Source: Geomonas agri (lineage in GTDB: Bacteria > Desulfobacterota > Desulfuromonadia > Geobacterales > Geobacteraceae). Taken from it: a stretch of DNA of 64,000 bases. The translations under genes and the position numbers were made by a program. The stretch covers positions 1,648,799-1,712,798 of the forward strand of contig NZ_JAINZO010000001.1 of assembly GCF_020179605.1 (NCBI RefSeq), read 5' to 3'. Shown here one piece after another: positions 8,371-17,535 of this stretch. The notes below the pieces were generated by a model, which saw nothing but the letters and a program-made list of their open reading frames with translations, was not told the DNA's origin and searched no databases. Numbering within the stretch: the stretch's first letter is position 1; every line of letters begins with the position of its first letter.

Positions 8371-8556
8371 TGATGCCTCCTTTGCCGTTGGTGCGTTGGT
8401 TTCCACGCAAAATTAGATATAGCTAACGGGCTAAAGGATATAAAGCACCTTGCACATGTCAAGCGGCTGGGACGACACCAGGCTCCCTTCCTCGATCGTA
8501 AGGGCTGGTGACAACGAACAGGTGTAACGGGAAAGGACCGTATCATAGTGTCGGGC

Positions 8557-8862
8557 TCATTCCGAAACTGGCGGAGCCCACTTCAGCAGCGGGCTTTGTT
8601 TTTTTGCCGCTCCGGCTGACTCTTTACCCCGAGCCTGGTCTGATGCCGGCGGTTTCCCCAGGAGAAAGTTCCTCACCTTTTCCGAAAGGGGGACGGAGGT
8701 TTCTCCGACGGAGACATCCTGGATATCCTTAGCGGGGCCCGACAAGGTAACTGTCTGTACCTCACCGGAGGCGTACGTGATGACCAGGGTGTCGGCAAAA
8801 GCAGGACAGGCGACTGCCACTGCCAAGGCAGCCACGGTTAACGACTTCGTGCAGTAGTTCAT
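8557..8862 (-). CDS. Small exported hypothetical protein
   Basis: A 101-aa protein with a signal peptide (residues 1-23, VAVACPAFA then DT). A compact beta-strand region (LVITYASGEVQTVTLSG) and a Lys/Ala-rich polar tail follow. It overlaps the end of the large membrane protein gene at 8859 by 4 bp (ATGA), which implies translational coupling and a shared function. The family is not recognised. A periplasmic partner of the membrane protein is an inference from the overlap alone. Confidence 0.68.
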   Translation of the reverse strand: MNYCTKSLTVAALAVAVACPAFADTLVITYASGEVQTVTLSGPAKDIQDVSVGETSVPLSEKVRNFLLGKPPASDQARGKESAGAAKKQSPLLKWAPPVSE

Positions 8863-10562
8863 GACATCTTCCTTTCTACGGCTATATTTTGTTTCTCTGT
8901 GATCATTTGCCCTACAGTGAAGGCTAGGTAGCCAAGTAGCATCGTAAAAAATGCAGCGGAAATGTATTTAGCGGCTGCCCGCAAAGGTGTGTCGACGAAC
9001 CTGAGGGTAACGAGATGATTTCCAGGAGCGACCCCGATGAGAATTGCTCCACTTCCTGTCTCCACCCCGACCGGCACGGCGACTCCGTCAATGTCGGCTA
9101 TCCAGCCTGGATAGTACGAGGTGGCGACCCTCACGACAGCTCGCGTCGAAGCATTTGCCGCCAGGACACGACGCTCCGGTAACCACTCCCGTACCTGCGA
9201 CGATGCGGTACCGGCAACAGTTTCAACTTTTATTGTTTTTTTAGTCAGCAGTGCATCAAGTTCCGTTACCGTCGCAGGGGTGTATTCCCGTGCCACGGGA
9301 TAGCCCCGGTATCCTGCTGCGATGGTGCTACCGCTCTTGGCCACAATGATCCCCCCGACCAACAGTACCGTAAGCAGGGAGTACACCACGGCCTTATCAC
9401 GCGTCCCAGAACCTGCACATCCGGCACCTCCTGAAACCACCTTCCCGGCGAGGAAACACAAGGAAACCTCCATCAGCGACAGGAAACGCCAAGGGAATTG
9501 CAGGGTGGCTAAGCCGGGGAGTGCCACCCACAGCGGTCCGGACAAGGGCGTTGTCATGAAGAGGGCAACCAGGAACAGCAGGGTGAAAAAGGTATGCTCC
9601 CCCTCCTCTTTCTCTTTCGCCCCGCCCCGTAGCACAGCAACCAGCGAGATGAATACGACCAGGTCCAAAATGGTGGCGAGATGTAGCATGGCCCCGAAAT
9701 TATGCAATCCCTGCGGCGCGTGCCCCAGCCAGAACAGGAAGTTATCCCTGAAATTTCCCACGAAGCATCGGACGATGAAGTCGATGTGGACGAACTTCCT
9801 CTCGAAGACGACCGGCACCAGGTAAAAGGACGCGAGCCCCAGGCCACCCGCCATTGCGGTCATGGCCAGAGTGGCGTCCCTCACCTTCTTATGGGACAAG
9901 TACTCAAATACGAAAAAGGCGAGCAGGACCGGGGTAAAAATATAGCCGGACACAAGATGGGTGAGGATCAGAGCAGCATAGGTGACGCTCAGCCCCGCAG
10001 CATGAAGGTGTTTGCGATCGGAGCTGAACACTCCGTGCGCGAAGAGAAAGACCAAGGGGAACCAGGTGAAGGCGAACAACTCAGCAAGGGTACAGCGAGC
10101 ATAAAGGTCAAGCAGGTGGTATGGCAACACCTGATACAGGATCCCCGCAACCAAGGCACCTTCCCGGCCGCACAACCGTCCGGCAGCGTGGAACATGGCG
10201 ATCCCCGAAATAAAGAATGCAAGCAAAATGGTCACGATCATCGCGGCCTGAACAGAGCCTGACAACAGGTTAAGGGCAGCCGTCAAGTAATAACTAAGAG
10301 GGGCATAAAAAACGAAATTGGGACTGCCGTACCCCATGTTGGCATCGGCAACCCAGCGCGGCAAGATGACTCCGCTGTGAAGGGAACTGGCAAACTGATC
10401 GGCCTGGAAAAGATGAAATCCCACGTCGTGCGCGAGGGGGAGTGCCTGCCGGACCAGGGGCTGAGCCGCGAAACAACAAGCACCGAGGGCAAGCAAGGCG
10501 TACGCAATGCCGATCCGACAGGAACGAGCCCTGGCTAGGATGTCTGTGAGAAGGTTCCACAT
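8859..10562 (-). CDS. Polytopic membrane protein, PTPS-related (PF10131-like), GT-C-like
   Basis: A 567-aa integral membrane protein with about 11-12 hydrophobic segments and a C-terminal periplasmic beta domain (about 430-535). The first loop carries HDVGFHLFQ and LPRWVADANMGYGSPNF, the pattern of the 6-pyruvoyl-tetrahydropterin-synthase-related membrane family. Despite the name, these resemble GT-C glycosyltransferases or YfhO proteins that use polyprenyl-linked sugars. The gene follows another large membrane protein by 90 bp and overlaps a small exported protein by 4 bp. AAGGAA lies upstream of the ATG. The sugar donor and acceptor are unknown. Confidence 0.72.
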   Translation of the reverse strand: MWNLLTDILARARSCRIGIAYALLALGACCFAAQPLVRQALPLAHDVGFHLFQADQFASSLHSGVILPRWVADANMGYGSPNFVFYAPLSYYLTAALNLLSGSVQAAMIVTILLAFFISGIAMFHAAGRLCGREGALVAGILYQVLPYHLLDLYARCTLAELFAFTWFPLVFLFAHGVFSSDRKHLHAAGLSVTYAALILTHLVSGYIFTPVLLAFFVFEYLSHKKVRDATLAMTAMAGGLGLASFYLVPVVFERKFVHIDFIVRCFVGNFRDNFLFWLGHAPQGLHNFGAMLHLATILDLVVFISLVAVLRGGAKEKEEGEHTFFTLLFLVALFMTTPLSGPLWVALPGLATLQFPWRFLSLMEVSLCFLAGKVVSGGAGCAGSGTRDKAVVYSLLTVLLVGGIIVAKSGSTIAAGYRGYPVAREYTPATVTELDALLTKKTIKVETVAGTASSQVREWLPERRVLAANASTRAVVRVATSYYPGWIADIDGVAVPVGVETGSGAILIGVAPGNHLVTLRFVDTPLRAAAKYISAAFFTMLLGYLAFTVGQMITEKQNIAVERKMS

Positions 10563-10652
10563 CCTGGTATTTCCTTCAAGTATCCAACAGGAACTTTAAG
10601 GTTGCCCAAGGTAAGGGCATTTTGTATCTTGCACCGACCAGCGCATGCAGCA

Positions 10653-12173
10653 TCACTGCGACTTGCGCGCCGTCCTGTTCTTGAAAACCTCCCAAGGACC
10701 TGACTTGGCAACAAGGTCACAGTAGCGGAACAAGTCCGGGTAAAGCGACCCGGGAGCGCTGCGAACCAGCAGGTAATCGTAATACGTGCCGTACCGCTCC
10801 CAAGAGAAGTCTGCCGGCTTTTTCGGGTAGGGAAGCACCACTCCCGGCTGGTACTGTACCGGCATCATGGCGTTGGGGAACAGCGTCGGCGTTGCCCCTC
10901 CTCCCGCAAACATCTGGTAGTATTCGGCGTCGTGGCTATGGATCTCGTTGAAGTAGTAAGGGTCCAGAAAAGGCGAATCGGACCGGTACACGAGTGGAAG
11001 TACAAGCGAGTTCTTCTGCGCAACCGCAGCCACAGGGAGGATAGCTTCCTTCTCGAAGGCGACCGCATGCTGCAGGCGAATCGATTGTATCAGCAGCGCC
11101 AGCGCGCATACGGTGAGCAGCGCGGCATGACGAAACGGGATCCGCAGACAGCACAGAAGCAGCGCCAACGAGAAATAGGAGACTGGCGCGAGGCGAAGGT
11201 TGAAGTAGGAGTAGTAGCCCATCCAGAAAGGAAGGACGAAGATGCCGACCAGTGACGCGGCGAACCAGGCCAGAAAGCGCTTGTCGATAGTGTCCTGGTC
11301 GGTACGACGCCTCCATGCCATATCGAAGACGACAGCGACGACCACCCATATCATGACGCAGGACCAGTCCGGTCCGCCAATGATGCGCATCCCGGTGAAC
11401 TGGAGCAGGTAAAATGCCAGGGAGCGGTGCGGCACCAACCAACGCACGCTCCACGGTACGCTGGTAGGGGTGGCGCTTGGGCCATGCTGGGCCATGTACC
11501 AGACACCAATGACCACCGCCATGACCGCCGCCGGCAGCAAGGTCCGCAGCAACTGCTTGCGCTGGGCGATCGAGGTCAAGGCGGGCGTCGCGGAAAGGGC
11601 TATGTAGACCAGCAGGCTGTACGGGTGGATCAGGAAAAGAAGGATCAGGTACATGCCGTGGCGTGCCACCCTTCCCACCGAAGGCCCAGCAGCCAGCGCA
11701 TCGAGGTCCAACAGGGCGAGGAAAATCAACGGCAGCGACAGGACGAAATTTGGGAACCCCAGGAAGTACATCTGGTTGAAGGCAAAGGGGAAGAGGAGCA
11801 GGCTGCCCCAGGGGTAGCCGCTCGGCGGCGCGAGGCGCCGCGCAACCAACGCCAGCAGGCCCATCAGCAGTATGTAAAGTGAAAAAAGGATCTTACCCGC
11901 AGTCTCGACCGCGCAGACCAGGGTGAGCACTTTCATGGCGAGGTACCACAGCATGTACGGGCGCACGCCGAGGTCGATCCGGTAGAACTCCTGCCAGTTG
12001 TACGAGGGGTCGTGATAGGTGGCCATCACCTGGGCGAGGAACAGGTGTTGCGGGTAGTCCTGCATCGGCAGGAGACGGCTCGCCCAGATCGGCCACACCG
12101 ATGCGACTGTCAACGCCGCGAGGGAAACGTAGAAAAGGATGGCATCTTTACCTGTACCAGGCCTGCTTATCAT
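10653..12173 (-). CDS. Large polytopic membrane protein, putative GT-C-like glycosyltransferase
   Basis: A 506-aa protein with 10-12 membrane helices and a C-terminal soluble domain of about 120 aa. The first periplasmic loop (WASRLLPMQDYPQHLFLAQ) has the Asp-Tyr/His arrangement seen in GT-C proteins. The tail (YGTYYDYLLVRSAPGSLYPD) resembles C-terminal domains of O-mannosyltransferase-like proteins. GGGAG lies 4 nt before the ATG. Only 38 bp separate it from the divergent thioesterase start, so the promoters must overlap. It probably forms one unit with the two leftward genes that follow. Function is inferred from topology only. Confidence 0.68.
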   Translation of the reverse strand: MISRPGTGKDAILFYVSLAALTVASVWPIWASRLLPMQDYPQHLFLAQVMATYHDPSYNWQEFYRIDLGVRPYMLWYLAMKVLTLVCAVETAGKILFSLYILLMGLLALVARRLAPPSGYPWGSLLLFPFAFNQMYFLGFPNFVLSLPLIFLALLDLDALAAGPSVGRVARHGMYLILLFLIHPYSLLVYIALSATPALTSIAQRKQLLRTLLPAAVMAVVIGVWYMAQHGPSATPTSVPWSVRWLVPHRSLAFYLLQFTGMRIIGGPDWSCVMIWVVVAVVFDMAWRRRTDQDTIDKRFLAWFAASLVGIFVLPFWMGYYSYFNLRLAPVSYFSLALLLCCLRIPFRHAALLTVCALALLIQSIRLQHAVAFEKEAILPVAAVAQKNSLVLPLVYRSDSPFLDPYYFNEIHSHDAEYYQMFAGGGATPTLFPNAMMPVQYQPGVVLPYPKKPADFSWERYGTYYDYLLVRSAPGSLYPDLFRYCDLVAKSGPWEVFKNRTARKSQ

Positions 12174-12211
12174 CGGGCTCCCACGGGCATCACAAGCAAA
12201 AAGGAGGTTTC

Positions 12212-12652
12212 GTGTACCACTACGACGAGGATATGACGGGCAGCGCCGCGCAGTTCCAGCTTTCGGGGTGGATCGCCTGCGCCCCCTTCGAGGAGTACCT
12301 CGGCATGCGCATCGAGGAGGCCGGTGACGGACGCGCGGTCCTCAGCATGCCGTTCAAACTGAAACTGGCGCAGGGTGTGGGGCTCATGCATGGAGGCGCT
12401 ATCACCTCCCTGGCCGACACCGCCGTGGCCATGGCCATCAAGAGCATTCTGCCGGAGGGATCCGACTTCGTGACGGTGGACCTGCACCTGAAATTCTTCG
12501 CCGCCGTTCGGGAAGGCTCGGTCCGCGCTGTGGCCCGCGCCACCCCTCAGGACGAGCGCAAGATCGTCGGGGTGGCTGAGATCTTCAACGGGGACACCAA
12601 GGTGGCGGAGTTCAACGCTTTCTTCATCGTCAAGAGGAGGGGGCCGGAATAA
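12212..12652 (+). CDS. PaaI-family hotdog-fold thioesterase
   Basis: A 146-aa acyl-CoA thioesterase. The active-site helix MHGGAITSLADTAVAMA has the family HGG and conserved Asp, followed by the strand VTVDLHLKFFAAVREGSV. The GTG at 12212 is chosen because AAGGAGG ends about 4 nt upstream; upstream in-frame codons run into the divergent promoter and encode a nonconserved extension. Such enzymes hydrolyse aromatic or medium-chain acyl-CoAs, and the substrate is not predictable here. It is divergent from the membrane protein gene and convergent with the TolA-like gene. Confidence 0.88.
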   Translation: MYHYDEDMTGSAAQFQLSGWIACAPFEEYLGMRIEEAGDGRAVLSMPFKLKLAQGVGLMHGGAITSLADTAVAMAIKSILPEGSDFVTVDLHLKFFAAVREGSVRAVARATPQDERKIVGVAEIFNGDTKVAEFNAFFIVKRRGPE

Positions 12653-12673
12653 AAAGGCGGGGCAAACTGCCAA

Positions 12674-12707
12674 GGCAAATCCCCCCTGCCCCCGCTCAGC
12701 AAAAGGG
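12674..12707 (-). repeat. Intergenic palindromic repeat, family A, copy 3 (inverted)
   Basis: Read on the minus strand it is CCCTTTTGCTGAGCGGGGGC, then AGGGGGGATTTGCC, matching copies at 102 and 2444. It sits between the convergent thioesterase and TolA-like genes, where it could assist termination. Confidence 0.6.
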
Positions 12708-12785
12708 TGGGACTCTTGGGCAGGTCCACTGCTTCGTGGGAAATACCCTGCACGTCGCAGATCTCCAAAGAACCAACTACAGTCT

Positions 12786-15398
12786 TTACTGGCCGTACTC
12801 TTTCCACACGAGGCCGGTGTCGGCGTTGAACTTGGTGATGCCTTCGCTGTCCTGCATGGTGCCGGTGAAGGCTTCGTCGTCTTCCCAGAGGATGCCGTCG
12901 GGCATCAGCACCCGGGCCACTACGGCTTTGCCGGCAATGTTCCGGGAACCGAGTTGCTTCAACTTCCCGGTCTTGCTCATCTCGAAGATCTTCAAGGTGA
13001 ACTTGGCATTGGACGCCTCTTTGCCTTCGCTCTCGGCCGTGAAGGTGTAGATCCCCTCGCCGGCCTTTTCGATGACGGCTTCCTTGGTTTTTTCCGGCGT
13101 CTTTACTACCACTGGCGTTATCTTCTGCTCGCGCCTTGCTTCTGAACGGCTGAGTGCCCTGCCCCGCTTCGACTTCGGGTACTCCTTGAAGGAAACCGTG
13201 ATCTTGAGGTCGCTGGCGCCGGCAACAATCAGCTTGAGGTCGCCATGCATGGAGGGAATCACTACCCCTTTTTCTTCCGGCGGCTTCTCGGACGGTCTTG
13301 GCCCCACCGTCTCCTTCTTCGCCGGTTCGGCAGGCTTCACCGGCATCGGCAACTGGCTCGCCGCGGCTAGCGCGGCACGGCGTGCCTGCTCGGCCTTCTC
13401 CGCGGCAAGGCGCTCGCGGGCGAGTTGGTCTGCCTGGGCGCGCATGGCGGCCAGACGCTCGGCTTCTGCCCTCTTGCGCTCCAGCATCTCCTGCTCCGCC
13501 CTTTTCTTCTCAGCCGCGGCCAGACGCGCCAGCTCCGCCTGGCGTGCGGCTGCCTGGACACGCTCCTGCGCCAGCTTATCCTGTTGGGCCTTCAGGGCCG
13601 ACTGACGCTCCAGCTCCGCTTTTCTCTTCTCCAGCAGCGCCTGTTCGGCCAGCCGCTTTTTCTCCGCCGCGGCCTGCCGGCGCTGCTCCTCCTGCCGGGC
13701 CGCCAGTTGCTCACGCTCGCGTGCGGCCCGTTCTGCCTCGGCACGAAGGGCTGCCTTGCGATCCTGTTCGGCCTTTTTCTTCTCCTCGGCAATGCGCTTT
13801 TTCTCGGCCGCAGCCTGGCGTAGTTGTTCGGCCCGCTGTGCCTCCAGCTGCTCCCGCTCTCGCGCGACCCGATCCGCCTCGGCGCGCTGGGCGACCTTGC
13901 GCTCCCGCTCTGCCTTGCGCTTTTCCTGCACGACCTGCTCGGCCAGCCGCTTCTTCTCGGCTGCCGCCTGGCGGCGCTGTTCCGCTTTTTCGGCTTCCAG
14001 CTGCTCCCGCTCGCGTGCCAGGCGCTCCGCTTCGGCGCGCTGGACCGCCTTGCGTTCCTGCTCCGCCTTGCGCTTTTCCTGGGCCGCCTGATCGGCCAGC
14101 CGCTTTTTCTCAGCTGCCGCCTGGCGGCGCTGCTCCGCCTTCTCGGCTTCCAGCTGCTCCCGCTCGCGTGCCAACCGCTCCGCTTCTGCGCGCTGGGCCG
14201 CCTTGCGCTCCTGCTCCGCCTTGCGCTTTTCCTGGGCGGCCTGATCTGCGCGCCGCTTTCTCTCGGCCACAGCCTCACGCTCCTGCCGTGCCTTTTCGGC
14301 CGCCAACAGTTCCCGTTCCTTGGCCTGTTGTTCGGCCAGGGCGCGGGCCGCCGCCACGCGCTCCCGTTCGGCCTCCCGTTGTTCCTGCTGTTCCTGCTCG
14401 GCCTTGGCTGCTGCTACGCGGCGCTCCTGCTCTTCCTTCTCGGCAACGGCACGTTCACGTTCACGGACCAGCCGCTCCTGCCTGGCCCGATCCGCAGCCC
14501 GGCGCTGCAACTCCGCCTGGCGTTTTTCCAGTATTTCCTGTTCGGCACGTTTCGCCTCGGCGGCCTTGCGCTCCAGCTCGGCTTTCTCCGCTGCCGCCTT
14601 TTCCCGCTCCAGGGCCAGCTTTTCCTGGCGTACCTTTTCCGCTGCCCGGCGCTCCAGGAGCGCCTTTTCGTGGGCCACCTTCTCCTGCTCGGCTTTCTGC
14701 CTGGCCGCTTCGGCTGCCTTGCGCTCCGCGTCTCTTTTTTCCGCGGCTTTGCGTTCAGCCTCTTGTTGCTGGGCCGCCTTACGCTGCCGCTTGGCCTCCG
14801 CCTCGGCCTGCCGCTCCTGTTCCGCCTTTACCTCCGCGAGTCGCTTGCGCTCGGCTTCTTCCCGGGCTCGTGCCTCCTCGGCCGGATCCGGTTGCGGCGG
14901 TGTATCCAGCTCCTCAACCTCGGCTTCCTCCTGCTCTTCCTGAACGGGTTTGGCCTTGGCCACCACCAGTCCCTTTTTAGGGTCCTGCGCCAGCTTTTTC
15001 GGCTGGCTACCGGCGCTTTTCGCGGTCACCATCTCGATGTCGGCTGTTTCTGGGACTGCTGCGGGCAGAGGTTCTTCGGGCAGGGACTCTTCAACTGCGG
15101 TTACAGGGGATTTCGGCAGCACAGTAGCAGCGGCACCGCTGGCAGGCTGCGGATCGACCTGCGCCGTGGCCATGGGAGCGCTACTGGTCTCTGCGGGGAG
15201 TGCGGTTGGCGCCATGGGCAACGAGGACGTGTCAAGCCAGAGGATGTCGAACCGCGCGCTGAGTCCGGTTTGGGGATAGAAAAGCGACGATGACGTCAGC
15301 GCGAGGAACAGCAGCGCGTGCACGACCAGCGACCCGGCAACTGACCAGGCCCCGTCAAGGCGTCTCCTCCTTTTTATCAACCGGATATGGTCTTCCAT
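12786..15398 (-). CDS. TolA/TonB-like membrane-anchored coiled-coil protein
   Basis: An 870-aa protein. It has a basic N-terminus (LIKRRRR), one membrane helix (about 19-42) and a Pro/Ala-rich stretch to about residue 175. A long Lys/Glu/Ala/Arg/Gln coiled coil (about 175-690) contains near-identical 51-aa repeats. The final globular domain of about 150 aa is beta-rich (LKLIVAGASDLKITVSFKEY ... GLVWKEYGQ). The layout matches TolA or TonB: an inner-membrane anchor, a periplasm-spanning rod and a C-terminal contact domain. That last domain does not match TolA or TonB by eye. No tolQR or exbBD genes are adjacent. It may connect inner and outer membranes, but the partner is unknown. Confidence 0.72.
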   Translation of the reverse strand: MEDHIRLIKRRRRLDGAWSVAGSLVVHALLFLALTSSSLFYPQTGLSARFDILWLDTSSLPMAPTALPAETSSAPMATAQVDPQPASGAAATVLPKSPVTAVEESLPEEPLPAAVPETADIEMVTAKSAGSQPKKLAQDPKKGLVVAKAKPVQEEQEEAEVEELDTPPQPDPAEEARAREEAERKRLAEVKAEQERQAEAEAKRQRKAAQQQEAERKAAEKRDAERKAAEAARQKAEQEKVAHEKALLERRAAEKVRQEKLALEREKAAAEKAELERKAAEAKRAEQEILEKRQAELQRRAADRARQERLVRERERAVAEKEEQERRVAAAKAEQEQQEQREAERERVAAARALAEQQAKERELLAAEKARQEREAVAERKRRADQAAQEKRKAEQERKAAQRAEAERLAREREQLEAEKAEQRRQAAAEKKRLADQAAQEKRKAEQERKAVQRAEAERLAREREQLEAEKAEQRRQAAAEKKRLAEQVVQEKRKAERERKVAQRAEADRVAREREQLEAQRAEQLRQAAAEKKRIAEEKKKAEQDRKAALRAEAERAAREREQLAARQEEQRRQAAAEKKRLAEQALLEKRKAELERQSALKAQQDKLAQERVQAAARQAELARLAAAEKKRAEQEMLERKRAEAERLAAMRAQADQLARERLAAEKAEQARRAALAAASQLPMPVKPAEPAKKETVGPRPSEKPPEEKGVVIPSMHGDLKLIVAGASDLKITVSFKEYPKSKRGRALSRSEARREQKITPVVVKTPEKTKEAVIEKAGEGIYTFTAESEGKEASNAKFTLKIFEMSKTGKLKQLGSRNIAGKAVVARVLMPDGILWEDDEAFTGTMQDSEGITKFNADTGLVWKEYGQ
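13600..14281 (-). repeat. 153-bp direct repeats inside the coiled-coil gene
   Basis: Anchor sequences (CGCTTCTGCGCGCTGG and variants) recur at 14181, 14028, 13875 and 13734. The spacing is 153, 153 and 141 bp, i.e. 51-, 51- and 47-codon units (AEAERLAREREQLEAEKAEQ, continuing to KAVQR). Units are in frame, so copy number can change rod length without breaking the gene. Outer boundaries are approximate. Confidence 0.85.
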
Positions 15399-15526
15399 AG
15401 TTATTCCAGATGCGGTGGAAACTTGCTGTTCCAGGTAATGATCCCTGCAAATCCACCTGCCCTCTTCGCAGAGGCTCGATTGGCGAGGCGGAACTTTGCC
15501 ACTTTACAGTCCCTTCTGCTACCCGA

Positions 15527-17107
15527 TCAGACCTTGTCGTCCTTGTCGTCCTTTGGGACAGGGCGGACCGCAGGATACTTCCTGATAAGGTACTGGTACT
15601 GTGGCACGTTGCGGACAAAGATGTTGGCCACCTTGTCGGCGTAGATGAGCTTCCAACCCGGGTTGGCCTGCAGGTACCGAGAAAAGGGCGCGTTGGCGTC
15701 GAAAAAGACCCAGGAGATGCGGTACTTGTCTAACACCCCTTCCCACCCCTGCTGAAAGTTGGTCACCTTCTTGTATTCCTTCACCCTGGCGCCACCGTAC
15801 ATGTCGAGCCTGCCATCGATGAACACCTTGTACATCGGGGCTGCACTGTAGATGACACAGTCTCCGAATTCGTCATTGTTGAACATGTTGCCGCTGATCC
15901 TTTCCTTCTTGAGGAATTCGATGGCGGCTACCGGTTTAACTTCAGGGCTGAAAGTGAACTCTATTTTACCCGTATAGATGGCTACAAGCACGGCGCCGAC
16001 AGCGACAGCAGGCCAGAGATGGCCGTAGGACCTGGCATCGATGGCGGCAATGTTGCGGGACCGGGTTTTGAGGAACGTGGCCAGTTTCAGATCGGATCCC
16101 TTGAGCATCTGGTCCAGGTGTTTCCCCCAGATCGGGGTCACCACGATGACGAAAAGTGGTATGTACCGGGCGGAGAACAGTGCCATGTAGAGGAAGAGGA
16201 CCATCAGGGCGGCCTCGATGAAGTTCAGCTTCACCTTGGAGAAGCCTAGGGTGGCCACCAACCCCAGCAGGTAGACCTCGAACCACCTGACGTAACTCTC
16301 GTGGAAATTGGGCGAGAGAAACTCAGAAACCGTGTCCATGAGATCCTTGGAGGAGGTCAACTGGAAGGGGAACAGCAGGATGTGAAAGCCGTAGGGATTC
16401 ATCAGGGTGACGACCAGGCACACCCCGGTGGCCACGCCGAGGGCGCGCAACTTCTCCAGGCTTGGCCGCCCCTCCCCCCCCTTTTTGAGCACCAGGTCGA
16501 GGCCGTTGCCCAGCAGGTAGACCCCGAGCAGCATGAAGCCCCCCATGAAGCCCCCATGCAGGTTGACCCAAAGGAGCATGATGACGGGCAGCAGGTAGAG
16601 CCCTTGGCGCCGGTCCTCGTACTGGAACCGGTCCAGCAGGCGGTGCCAGATCACCATGAACAACATGGAGATGATGTGGGGTCTCGCTAGCCAGTGCAGG
16701 CACGAGGCGGCAGTGGTCAGGATGACCAAGGGGATGGAAACAATTATGTTGTCGAGGGTTGCATCGACAACCTTGAACAAGAGGTAGAAAGTGAGCGCGA
16801 TCAGGAAAGCGTAGAAGGTGACAACGCCGGTCAGCCCGGAGAAACGGTGGATGACCGCCATAAGAACCTCGGACAGCCATTCGTGCGCGGTCCAGGGCAG
16901 CGGCGGGGAAAGGTAGGAGAACATGTCGTAACGGGGGATGGTCAGGGTCTTCAGGATGTACTCGCCGGCGCGGACGTGGTAGCCGGTATCGCCGTCGCCG
17001 AGCAGGTTCTTCCCGGAATGGACGGTCATGAGCAGAAAAACGGAGATAAAAAGGAAGTCTCCGATCGATGGAACCAGGAAGGAAGAGCCGCTTTTGGGTT
17101 TGATCAA
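15527..17107 (-). CDS. Polytopic membrane protein, GT-C-like or O-antigen-ligase-like
   Basis: A 526-aa protein with about 12 membrane helices and a C-terminal soluble domain from about residue 395. The first loop (LLGDGDTGYHVRAGEYIL) has the Asp-x-x-x-His character of GT-C enzymes. The C-terminal domain (FNNDEFGDCVIYSAAPMYKVFIDGRLDMYG) is typical of bacterial GT-C-like proteins annotated as hypothetical. The start is a TTG at 17107, preceded by AGGTGG. The C-terminus is charged (PVPKDDKDDKV). It stands between the DUF192 and TolA-like genes on the same strand. The donor and acceptor are unknown. Confidence 0.68.
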   Translation of the reverse strand: MIKPKSGSSFLVPSIGDFLFISVFLLMTVHSGKNLLGDGDTGYHVRAGEYILKTLTIPRYDMFSYLSPPLPWTAHEWLSEVLMAVIHRFSGLTGVVTFYAFLIALTFYLLFKVVDATLDNIIVSIPLVILTTAASCLHWLARPHIISMLFMVIWHRLLDRFQYEDRRQGLYLLPVIMLLWVNLHGGFMGGFMLLGVYLLGNGLDLVLKKGGEGRPSLEKLRALGVATGVCLVVTLMNPYGFHILLFPFQLTSSKDLMDTVSEFLSPNFHESYVRWFEVYLLGLVATLGFSKVKLNFIEAALMVLFLYMALFSARYIPLFVIVVTPIWGKHLDQMLKGSDLKLATFLKTRSRNIAAIDARSYGHLWPAVAVGAVLVAIYTGKIEFTFSPEVKPVAAIEFLKKERISGNMFNNDEFGDCVIYSAAPMYKVFIDGRLDMYGGARVKEYKKVTNFQQGWEGVLDKYRISWVFFDANAPFSRYLQANPGWKLIYADKVANIFVRNVPQYQYLIRKYPAVRPVPKDDKDDKV

Positions 17108-17191
17108 TCCATGCCACCTTTTCAGTTCACTACCGGATCCAGCTGACGTCTACACCGGGTCTTAGCCGTGGAAGGCTTGCGGGCAGGAACT

Positions 17192-17533
17192 TCACGTAAT
17201 CTCAATCCGGTTTCCCACCGCGGTAACATCGGCGTCGAGGACACCGGCAGGCAGTTCCAGCACACTGTAGGCCCGAGAGCAAAAAGGGGACACGCGGTTG
17301 GGGCGCAGCGTCTTCGCCACGGCCACCACCCGCATGTCCCGGTCCATGAAAAGCACGTCGATGGTGAATCTCATCCCGAAGGTGTGCACGCTGCTGCAGG
17401 GCCTGATCCATAGCCCTCTCCCGGCGGGAAGCTCGCGCCGCCCGAGGAGACCTTTCAGCCGGGCGAAGAAGCTGTCGGCCAGGTCAACTTCCCGGGCCAG
17501 CACCTTGCCGGTATCGAGATCCACCGCCGTCAT
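17192..17533 (-). CDS. DUF192 domain protein
   Basis: A 113-aa DUF192 protein. The core FARLKGLLGRRELPAGRGLW, then CSSVHTFGMRFTIDVLFMDRDMRVV and the C-terminal VLELPAG, define the family. The role is unknown, though DUF192 genes often accompany secretion or pilus loci. It begins 2 bp after the OmpW-like gene's stop, so it belongs to the distal part of the tad transcription unit. No signal peptide is seen, unlike many exported members. Confidence 0.87.
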   Translation of the reverse strand: MTAVDLDTGKVLAREVDLADSFFARLKGLLGRRELPAGRGLWIRPCSSVHTFGMRFTIDVLFMDRDMRVVAVAKTLRPNRVSPFCSRAYSVLELPAGVLDADVTAVGNRIEIT

Positions 17534-17535
17534 GG

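Noticed and set aside
8570-8610. Plus-strand terminator (AGCCC ... GGGCT then T-run)
   Set aside because: It lies inside the coding 3' end of the small exported protein gene and no plus-strand gene precedes it.
13298-14980. Plus-strand 560-codon open frame, Pro/Ala-rich, opposite the coiled-coil gene
   Set aside because: It is the antisense shadow of the Glu/Lys/Ala-rich repeats on the minus strand; it has no ribosome site and no recognisable domain.
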